From: Temnothorax longispinosus | Taxonomy: Eukaryota > Arthropoda > Insecta > Hymenoptera > Formicidae | Assembly (NCBI RefSeq): GCF_030848805.1 | Contig: NC_092367.1 | Span: 8,463,019 to 8,527,018, forward strand | DNA: 64,000 nucleotides | Direction: 5' to 3' | Part shown: in pieces, positions 56,677 through 64,000 of the stretch | Position numbering within the stretch: the first letter of the stretch is position 1 | Layout of the letters: the number at the start of each line of letters is the position of its first letter | Program-made: the position numbers and the translations under genes | Notes under the pieces: model-generated | What the model was told of the DNA's origin: nothing | Database searches by the model: none | The model's input: only the letters and a program-made list of their open reading frames with translations

Positions 56677-59600
56677 TTAAAGATGTAAAATATTCCACAT
56701 TTTTCTATTGCTTTGACCAACCCCTTTACGTGCCTTATTATGTTGTATTAGTGCGTAATAAATGCGCATGCGAAAAAATAATTTAACAAGAAAATTTGAG
56801 GGAAAGTTGGGACATGGAGTTTCAAAGTTAATATCTTTTACTAAAGAAAGTAAATAAGCACCAATATTTTTTTTATAACAATTACTTTCAAAATTTTTAA
56901 TAAATATTTCATCTAATTTATGTATGTATGAACAAAATTGATTACTTGGAATATTCAAAGCTCCAAAAAGTTCTCTATTCTCAGTTCCATAATCACGAAA
57001 TGAACAATATAAAGTAATGTTATCTAAAACTTGAGTAGTTTCATTTATATAATCTGTACACGCTTCACACGAATGTATTGCTAAACATCTTTTTATTAAA
57101 TAGCCGCAAACGTATTTAAATGCATTTTGTTCTGGCAGGTCCATAGAACGATAATCGTGTGTTGGAACATCTAAAATTTTACATGAAGTAGGTGATGTAT
57201 TAAAGTCGGATTCTGTAGAGTGAAGATTTGATGTTTCCATAAGATTTAACATTTCATCGGAATCTGGAGCACAATTTTTCGTATCACAATGTTGTAATAA
57301 TTTAACACTAAATAGTTTTTTAAAAGCGCGTGAAAACTGTATAGGAGTTGGATTTACAGAATTACCACCTTGTTGCCGAACAGAACCAAAAAAATTTTCG
57401 AGACAATCCGTATTTATTTTACGAGTTTGTAGATATGGAAAATTAAAAGTCTTCAATATGTCCCATAATTGTATAATACTATTAATAGTGATCTGCCAGC
57501 ATTCAAAGCATTTAATCTTTACAATTTTACCCTTATTATTAATAGCTGTAATATTTTTTAAGAAATTCAACGTTTCTTGTAAAAATTTCAATTGTTTCGT
57601 GCTTCCGATAAAAACTTCTCTATATTCTTTTGGACTGATCATAAAAGATGAATTTAATATATCAAACAATTTATCGAAACGATCAATAAATTCTACTGTC
57701 CCAATTGCTTCAGATGGAAGATAACCTACAGACATTAGCGTGCACATACCGGCAGCTACATGATTACTTAAAACTTGTACGGCGTACTTAACTTTCATTT
57801 TCGAAAAATTATTGGGTTCAATATGAATGGGAGATAATTTAGGAGCTGCCTTAATCCATTGTTTAGTATCTTTTGAATAAAATTGAACAATATAAGACCA
57901 TGATGCAAATTTATCATTAAATTTTAAATTATACTTTAATAAATTATTACGCGTTGCTTTGATTAAATGGGGAGTATCAAAAATATATAATATATTTTGT
58001 TCATCAACAACAAACATTGAATTTTTAGTTGATATTCCTAATTCGCGAGATAATTGCAAGAAGTTGGAACCCATGTCCGTAATTAACGCATGCACAGTAG
58101 CACCACATTCTTTTAATTTTCTTATTGCATCAAAAATAATACTTTTTATTGTATCGCTTGTACAAGTAGTCGCTACAAAACAATAACAAAGTGGAACTTT
58201 CCAGTTGCCTGCTATACTTCGTGCCATAATAACAAATGCATTCTTTGCAGATATTGGTAATTTATTATCACCAACATCTTGGAATCCTATTATTTCGTCT
58301 CGTGAAACATTGTAAAATAAATGAGATTTTAAACTCATTTCATCTATGCACAGTACACAATGTCGCTCGATAAGTGGTAATGAATTTAATTTTATTTTTA
58401 AAGCCTCAAAGACTTTTATATTAAGACCAGGAAGAATATTCCAATTATATGTGAAAGATTGTAAAGTACGCACGGAAGGTAATGTAAAGATTTTTCTTAA
58501 TTCTTTATAATTTCGCGGACTTAAAAAGTACATTGATAAAGCAAATTTTTTAAAATCATTATTGTATCGTATGCCACGTTTGTCTCTTGTTTGCGCGTCT
58601 ACTTGTACTGACAGTAACATACTAAATTTGTCCGGTAACCACTTATTTCCTAATGTTCTTAAAGTTTCTAATTCTTTATTCTTTTGTACCTTATCTTCTC
58701 CATATGGTGATTCTTTAGTGGTGATACTTTTTTCCACTTTCTTTCGAAGACGTCGCAGTTTTTGCTGGAGATCTTTGTTTTTTAATCTCATTTTCTTTAT
58801 GGTTTTGCACAACCGTTTTTTTGTAGGGCTGTCCTTTTTCTTGGATGTCATTGTTGCTTTCGATATCATTGTTTTGACAGGTATACTGGATGTGCTTCTA
58901 AATTAACACAAAAATCATTAAAAATAAAAAAAATAAAAAAATTGAACAAAAAAGTATGCATAAAGTTCTATTTTAATTATAAAACAAAGAACAATAAGTA
59001 TATAAAAGCACAATAAGTAATAATAAAAAAGTAATTTTAAAAATAATATAGGCATGTAAGACAATGAAAGATATATGAATTTTTTGTTGGCCTACATCTA
59101 CGTATACTATATTACTATAGTACTCTCCTAACAAAGAATACTTATATTATGTTAAAATGTAAAAGTAGTATATATAAGCAGTTAGATAAGTACTTTGCAC
59201 TTGTTGTCTATTTTTCTCTTAATAATTTTTTAATAACTTGATAATAATTTGATAATAATTATTATACTAAATGTACATTTTTATTTTACTAAATTTTTTA
59301 TAAATTTATATATAATATTTATAAATAGAAAAGTATAGAAATGGGATAATATATAGCAATACATGTAAAAACTTACGGTTTCATAATTTCAACATCCATT
59401 GTAATTTCCTCTTCTATGTTGTCAGTATCCATTTCAATTTCCTCTTCTATGTTGTTTCTTTTTTCTTTTTCTATAACAGAATTTGCTTGCTCTTGTATAT
59501 CTTCCGTTATTGTGTCCTTTTCTGTTTCTGCATCCATTTCTATTTCACTGCAAAAAGATTTTAAGTTACATAATTTACTATATTAATACAAAATCAATAA

Positions 59601-60163
59601 TACATGATGTTTGAAAATAAGAAAATTTTAAGATGTCATTATATATGTTCTTATTTTGAACATGTGTGCTGACTGGATATGTTTGTATGAAATATTATTA
59701 CATTTTAAAACAACCAAAAAGAAACTGCAATGAAATTGATAGCAATCTAAAACATAATTATATAACCTACATTGTTTTAAAACATGATGCTAAATCTTCT
59801 CCAAATCTTGTGGGTATGGCATCAGGATGAAGAAGAATTCTTCTTTTATTAATCCTAAACCATTTCTCCTCAAAATGCAAAGAGCATAATCGGCAATTTC
59901 TATACGAATATTCAAGTCCTTTTTTTTTAAATCTAGTCTTCCACTTGCTTGTACCCATTGCAACCATCTGTTATTACAATGTATTAAACATTATAAATTT
60001 ATGTAAAAAAATATAACGTAATTAGAAAAACTAAAATACTGTTATAAAATAAAATGAAAAACCTGTCATGTTCTTTTGGAAATCTAAATACATGTCTTCC
60101 TTCCAATTGAAGATTTCCAGGACATCCTGTTATTGAACAGGTTTTAGTTTTTTTTGCACTCAT
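56677..60163 (-). CDS. P-element transposase (THAP9-like), four exons
   Basis: Cut-and-paste transposase. Model on the minus strand: 60163-60063, 59947-59771, 59547-59377, 58897-56677, about 889 residues in one frame with GT/AG junctions. The N-terminal THAP zinc finger has CSITGC in exon 1, CRLCSLHFEE in exon 2 and the closing motif AIPTRF. Exon 3 is acidic. Exon 4 has a basic coiled coil (KKMRLKNKDLQQKLRRLRKK) and an RNase H-like core whose likely catalytic acids (numbered from the ATG at 58869) are D176 in LCIDEMS, D265 in ITDMGSN and E491 in LENFFGSVRQQGG. DTPHLIKATRNNL (298-310) is also a family motif. The nearer exon 2 acceptor (59967) would break the frame; an AG 20 bases inside keeps it. 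That choice is inference. Confidence 0.85.
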
Positions 60164-60307
60164 TTCCTTACTACTTCTGTTTTCTTCTGCATCTGAAACA
60201 GAGTTAAGATCAAAGTGTTTTCTGCAAGAGAATTGAAAATCTGAACAATATAATATATGTACAGATCTACAATTCTCTTTAAGGATAAATGTCACTTCCT
60301 TTCTTGC

Positions 60308-60376
60308 TTTCCCTTCACTTCACTTCACATCACTTCACTTCACATCACTTCACTTCACATCACTTCACTTCACTTT
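60308..60376. repeat. 15-bp tandem repeat (cacttcacttcacat)
   Basis: Four to five copies of cacttcacttcacat in the right end of the P element, upstream of the transposase start. Confidence 0.85.
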
Positions 60377-60772
60377 ATTTCACTCCTCTTTAAATATCTA
60401 AATTATCTAAAATATCAATTGAACGACATAACCACATATACTGTGACATAACCGATGTGGTAAGCTAATGCCGCCAATTTCTAAACATTTGAATGGTCAT
60501 GAGAAAGAGCGAAAATGGAAAGAGTAAGTGAGAGAGAGATTCAGATGGCGTTACCGTATAAACTGGCTCAACTTGCGCATGCGCGCTGCGTTTTTGGCAT
60601 CATCTGACGAAGAGAGTTGCGCTACTGTATACTGTGCCAATGGTATGTTATTAATATTATTATTACACATTGTTGTTTCAATTTTTAAATCAAATAAAGG
60701 GAAGTAAGAGAGGCAATCAGATCCACGCGCGGTAATTAATGCGCAATCAAAATAAGTTAATAATAAAATATA

Positions 60773-61476
60773 TGTTTGGCGCTCGCCTGTATATATTAGA
60801 TGTTCGCGTCATCATTATCTGTTGTACATATTAACCGATAAGTTGCGCGTATAATTAACGTACAAATTCGTAATTCGAGACTCGCGCGAGACGTTGGCGG
60901 ATCGCGATAGATAGCAACCCTCGTGCGACTCACCCGACTCGTGCTGCCCGCCCACGGGCGGCCCGCAATTATTTGGAACGATGAGTACTCGCTCCGGCCG
61001 CAATTCGCAGGTGCGTGAGCCGAGGAGTACCGTGAGAGGATTCGCCGTTCAAACTCGACAACACACACGTTTTGCTCTCGCACTGTTCGGAGTTGATCAA
61101 GTGAACTCGTACTTTCGGAGCTCGACAAGTCGTCTCAGTAATCTCGGGCCTTGCGTGCTTGCCTCTTGCACATGTGCCTGCTATATCGCCTGCTTGCCCG
61201 TATTGCACGTTTTGCCTGCCTGCCTGCTGCAGCACGTGAGTGCCTGCACATCCTAGCCTGCTGCACGCCTTCCTCTCTCCATCACCACAGGGAGGACCGG
61301 ACGCCACGAGGCTACCACGAGAACATCGGGCAACGATACGGTGAGTCGCTTTTTCGTTTGTTATCTCGCTTTATTCGCCTAATTAAAATTGTGAGGGGAT
61401 TGCCCCTCTGGTCCTTCGAACCACGAAATCTCATTGACCGATCGCAAATCCGAAGCGATTGACACCCCCCCGAGCA
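60773..61476 (+). repeat. solo LTR S7 (BEL-type) in PLE-2
   Basis: 704 bp, TGTTTGGCG...CGAGCA, flanked by ATATA (60768-60772, 61477-61481). It is a copy of S4. It has TGGTCCTTCGAA (61409-61420) 56 bp before the end, as in S4. Small ORFs inside (for example 60981-61256) are not shared with S4 and are dismissed. Confidence 0.85.
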
Positions 61477-61508
61477 ATATATATATTATCGTTAATACAA
61501 ATTCGGAC

Positions 61509-61538
61509 GTTTCGACACTTTTTTTGTGTCATCTTCAG
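61509..61538 (-). ncRNA. hammerhead-ribozyme-like core, left arm of PLE-2
   Basis: Minus strand CTGAAGA, stem GACAC-loop-GTGTC, then GAAAC. Confidence 0.35.
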
Positions 61539-61976
61539 AGCGTAAAAATAAAAATAATACATGAAAATTTTAGACGATAAATTACAGTCAATCGCGATAA
61601 AATGAGTCAATCAGTAGAAAAGCGCAGTCAAATCAATAAAAAAAAATTCATACGAATGTTTGGTAGTCTGTCAGGATATGCCAATATGCAAATGCTCCGA
61701 ATCGATCGCATCTTCGACGTTTACTCTCACGTTGGAAGACCAGGTAGAAAGGAGAGATTCGATTGTCCTTTCTAAACCGTGAATCGGAGTCGCAATATGT
61801 TAAAAACGCAATGTATCAGTATTAACATAACAATCACAAATTCTTACTTACGGAGCATTACAGACCAGTAAGTCGCAGTGTTAAAATGTACCTGTCGCTC
61901 TGATATGTCGTGAGTGAGTGAAGCGTTGGTAGAAATTGGAAGGTTAACATAATAAAAGCGGTGTATACATGTGTTA

Positions 61977-62116
61977 GGACCAGTTTCACAAGTGTCGGTT
62001 AACTTTTAATCTCAGATTAACTCACTCTTCGTCTTTTTCTAAGGGGGACGTTAGAAGGAGGCGAAGAGTGAGTTAATCTAAGATTAAAAGTTAACCGACA
62101 CTTGTGAAACTGGGTC
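61977..62116. mobile_element. 140-bp fold-back MITE with TTA duplication
   Basis: GGACCAGTTTCACAAGTGTC at the left; the right end reads its inverse with a change in the first bases. TTA is on both sides (61974-61976, 62117-62119). The right arm of PLE-2 shows the empty site. The TTA target suggests Harbinger or a relative. Confidence 0.88.
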
Positions 62117-62164
62117 TTAATGGTGGGGATAAAAATTCACAACGAATAACTCTAAATTTTTTAA

Positions 62165-62621
62165 ACAGAACAATTTAAGAACATAACAAGGGATCTGAAA
62201 GTGAGATTATCGTATAATAGCTTAAACAAAATGCGAACCTTCATAAAAGCTCATAAGAATAGTCTCCCACGTTCTAAACAATGTAACGTAGTATACAAAA
62301 TTAACTGTAATGATTGCGACGCATCTTATGTAGGCCAAACAAGCAGACAATTACAAACAAGAATTAAGGAACACCAGAACCATATATAAATTGGAATACA
62401 TTTAATCATTCTGTTATAACAGATCATAGATTAGCATTAAATCATAATTTTGATTGGGATAATGTGGAAATTCTAGATAATAAATCGTATTTTTATAAAC
62501 GCTTATTAATTTCCGAGATGCTGTGCATAAAGAGACAGGAAAATGGACTGAATTTGCAGACGGACACGGAAGGTTTACCGGATACTTATTTGAACGTTAT
62601 TAATAGGTTATCAAAAATTTA
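62165..62621 (+). pseudogene. Penelope GIY-YIG endonuclease domain, PLE-2
   Basis: The plus-strand frame reads QCNVVYKINCNDCDASYVGQ and TSRQLQTRIKEHQNH, the GIY-YIG core with its Cys-rich loop. It then meets a stop at 62387-62389. Another frame continues YKRLLISEMLCIKRQENG to the natural end near 62621. The enzyme would nick target DNA for the reverse transcriptase; this copy is broken by the shift and lacks the RT. Confidence 0.87.
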
Positions 62622-63083
62622 GAGTTATTCGTTGTGAATATTTATTCCCACCATTAACTCATGCATACACCGCTTTTATTATGTTAACCTTCCGATTTCT
62701 ACCCGCTTCACTCACTCACGGCATGCCAGAGCGACAGATACATTATTTTAACACTGCGACTTACTGGTCTGTAATGGTCCGTAAGTAAGAATTCGTGATT
62801 GTAATTTTAATACTGATACATTGCGTTTTTAACATATTGCGACTCCGATTCACGGTTTAGAAAGGACAATCGAATCTCTCCTTTCTACCTGGTCTTCCAA
62901 CCTGAGAGTAAACGTCGAAGGTGCGATCGATTCGGAGCATTTGCATATCCTGACAGACTATCAAACATTCGCATGAATTTTATTTTATTGATTTGACTGC
63001 GCTTTTCTACTGATTGACTTATTTTATCGCGATTGACTGTAATTTATTGTCTGAAATTTTCATGTATTATTTTCATTTTTACG

Positions 63084-63111
63084 CTGAAGATGACACAAAA
63101 TGTGTCGAAAC
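63084..63111 (+). ncRNA. hammerhead-ribozyme-like core, right arm of PLE-2
   Basis: CTGAAGA, stem GACACA-loop-TGTGTC, then GAAAC. The inverted partner is at 61509-61538. Compensating loop changes keep the stem. Confidence 0.4.
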
Positions 63112-63306
63112 GTCCGAATTTGTATTAACTAATATATTTTATTATTGACTTATTTTGATTGCGCATTAATTACCGCGCGTGGCTCTGATTGCCTCTCTCA
63201 CTTCCCTTTATTTGATTTATTCAGGAGAGCCTATATATTTCGTTTATTCAATTTTTAATTTATATTTGTGTATGCATATAATTTTTCCTTGCTTAATATT
63301 TAAATT

Positions 63307-63400
63307 ATGTACAGATCTATTCGTGAGAAATTCAATGTAGGAAAAGCCACTGCGTTAAATGCTGGAAATTGGAATATTGTTACAATTTTTCAGTCTATAA
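63307..63400 (+). pseudogene. Harbinger transposase second fragment
   Basis: The plus-strand frame reads YRSIREKFNVGKATALNA, matching the second helix of the HARBI1-like DNA-binding region, which normally follows the segment found at 54740-54857. The sequence then diverges. A possible splice acceptor (tgtacag) precedes it. Confidence 0.55.
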
Positions 63401-63647
63401 TTCGATTCGACGACATGTTTGTTGATATGCAATTCGCTAACAATGCGTTTCGAAATGAACGTAAGCGCTTACGCTTGATCACGCTCACACTGCCCTACCT
63501 TGCAGAAATAAGCGTTTGTCAGCAGAAGTTATGACGTAAACGATGACGTCATTAGTCGATCCGTAAACGCTTACAACGCCAAACCGAACGACGTGAGTAA
63601 CGCTCATAAGCGCTTACAGCGCGTGAGCGTCCAAACCGAACGCACCC

Positions 63648-63740
63648 ATGTGTATAAATAGTACACATGGAGGGGCTACCGCCCTCCCCCTGCGGCAGTA
63701 GGGGTGACCCTCGGTTCGCGTGGAAAGTTGAAAACCCGAA
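63648..63740. other. flank with no gene
   Basis: Starts atgtgt, possibly the second half of the S6 duplication. GC-rich, noncoding. Confidence 0.35.
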
Positions 63741-63915
63741 TCGTACAATAATAGACCTCGTTTTGCCCTGTAAGCAGGGGTGAGGTAGGGTGGGGTGGAT
63801 CTCGCTTTGCGTGGAGAATAAATGCTGTCCAGAGAGAACCATCCATACGAAGCGAGGTCCACTCTATCCCACCCCTGTTTACAGAGCAAAACGAGGTCTA
63901 TCATTGTACGGTTTG
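63741..63915. repeat. 175-bp fold-back sequence
   Basis: cgtacaataatagacctcgt at the left is inverted at the right (acgaggtctatcattgtacg), with arms of about 75 bp. Frames across it are open by chance and look like mirrored peptides. Confidence 0.7.
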
Positions 63916-64000
63916 GGTTAAATTAGGTTAGATTAGGTTAGTTTTTTGGGGGTGGTGGTGCAGGGGAAGGGGCAAAGTCCCTCCCCCGCTCACGCATTAA
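63916..64000. other. TTAGG-like words and G-rich end
   Basis: ttaaattaggttagattagg contains spaced TTAGG words (the common insect telomere repeat is TTAGG), followed by a G-rich stretch ggggaaggggcaaagtccctc similar in texture to 7.14-7.24 kb. Too short to call telomeric. Confidence 0.3.

Larger units (their letters stand above)
54864..60636 (-). mobile_element. P element (THAP-type) transposon
   Basis: Inverted ends CACAGTATACAGTAGCGCAA (26 bp identical), then a diverged stretch, then a subterminal inverted block of about 60 bp (cgcatgcgcaagttgagcc...cgccatctgaat). Flanked by CCAATGG at 54857-54863 and 60637-60643. A four-exon transposase gene fills the right half on the minus strand. The left 1.8 kb is AT-rich and noncoding, with a fold-back at 55004-55135 and a CG/CA alternating tract at 56044-56094. 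At 5.8 kb with open coding exons this may be a complete element. Confidence 0.9.
60690..63220 (+). mobile_element. Penelope-like element (PLE-2) with long inverted arms
   Basis: The left arm (60690-62160) and right arm (about 62612-63220) are inverted copies after removing two nested insertions from the left arm: solo LTR S7 (60773-61476) and a MITE (61977-62116). Each uninterrupted right-arm sequence confirms the insertion borders. The centre has the GIY-YIG domain. The right arm overlaps the coding end and the natural 3' part. The inverted arms are the pseudo-LTR arrangement known in Penelope-like elements. It is 5'-truncated (no RT). Confidence 0.82.
52300..63647 (+). mobile_element. Harbinger-like element, shell for nested insertions
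   Basis: GGGTGCGTTTGGTTTGGACG at 52300 continues ctcacgcgctgtaagcgct. The inverted copy ends at 63647 with one mismatch in the first 38 bp. Between these ends are pieces of a HARBI1-like protein on the plus strand (54740-54857, 63307-63400), interrupted by the P element and the Penelope element. The ends and the coding pieces together suggest one old Harbinger-type element of perhaps 1-1.5 kb, swollen to 11.3 kb. A clear 3-bp duplication is not seen. Alternatively, the two ends belong to two separate copies of the family. Confidence 0.55.

Noticed and set aside
62201..62389. GIY-YIG protein as a homing endonuclease or UvrC-type repair gene
   Set aside because: The Cys-rich loop, the C-terminal ISEMLCIKRQ motif and the inverted arms identify a Penelope-like element.
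63916..63940. Interstitial telomere (TTAGG)n
   Set aside because: Only a few imperfect, spaced TTAGG words; too short for a telomeric tract.

Overview
The window is eukaryotic, almost certainly from an insect and most likely an ant or other hymenopteran. Three things point there: the four exons of an insect odorant receptor gene at 46.2-47.4 kb, the transposon families present (BEL/Pao, Copia, Gypsy-type LTRs, Penelope-like elements, mariner, MULE, P element, Harbinger and Helentron-like elements), and the mosaic of GC-rich LTRs in AT-rich DNA. Nearly everything else is a nest of transposable elements. The odorant receptor fragment is the only host gene I can support.

Left part (1-18.3 kb): a BEL/Pao element (1-6543, 5' end cut by the window) borders a Penelope-like element (PLE-1). 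PLE-1 reverse transcriptase and GIY-YIG coding sequence is cut into five pieces (6544-6842, 9274-9304, 11605-12118, 15317-15480, 16194-16261). The cuts are solo LTRs at 6843-9273, 9305-11604 and 15481-16193, plus a MITE-like region at 12119-15316 that itself holds a solo LTR (12967-15034). Each solo LTR has TG...CA ends and an exact 4- or 5-bp target duplication, and the PLE or MITE sequence resumes across it.

Middle (18.3-32.5 kb): a second BEL element on the minus strand (18362-26966, TSD TTGTC) contains a tandem pair of minisatellite-bearing Helentron-like elements and a foreign 2.7-kb insertion with two tiny membrane-protein ORFs. To its right lie a fold-back mariner (27337-28005), another Helentron-like copy (28214-29552) and another solo LTR (29823-31956) followed by a 67-bp tRNA-like retroposon.

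34-44.4 kb: two degenerate minus-strand Copia elements meet at one LTR (39761-39996). The first is split by a Gypsy-type LTR region. AT-rich DNA with fold-back MITEs and a (GA)n tract precedes the odorant receptor exons, which stop at a donor site with no later exon in the window.

Right part (48.1-63.7 kb): a solo LTR (48167-52297) holds a MULE with tandem-repeat termini. It abuts an apparent Harbinger-like element (52300-63647) that acts as a shell for an inverted pair of Helentron-like elements, a P element with an uninterrupted four-exon THAP transposase model (54864-60636), and a palindromic Penelope-like element (about 60690-63220), itself interrupted by a solo LTR and a 140-bp MITE. The window ends in a fold-back sequence and TTAGG-like DNA.

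The genes do not form a pathway. The region reads as a transposon graveyard in which nesting order can be worked out. Points of most interest are tRNA-primer-like motifs inside the 3' ends of the solo LTRs, the minisatellite Helentron-like family, hammerhead-ribozyme-like cores in the Penelope-type sequences, and the apparently intact P element.
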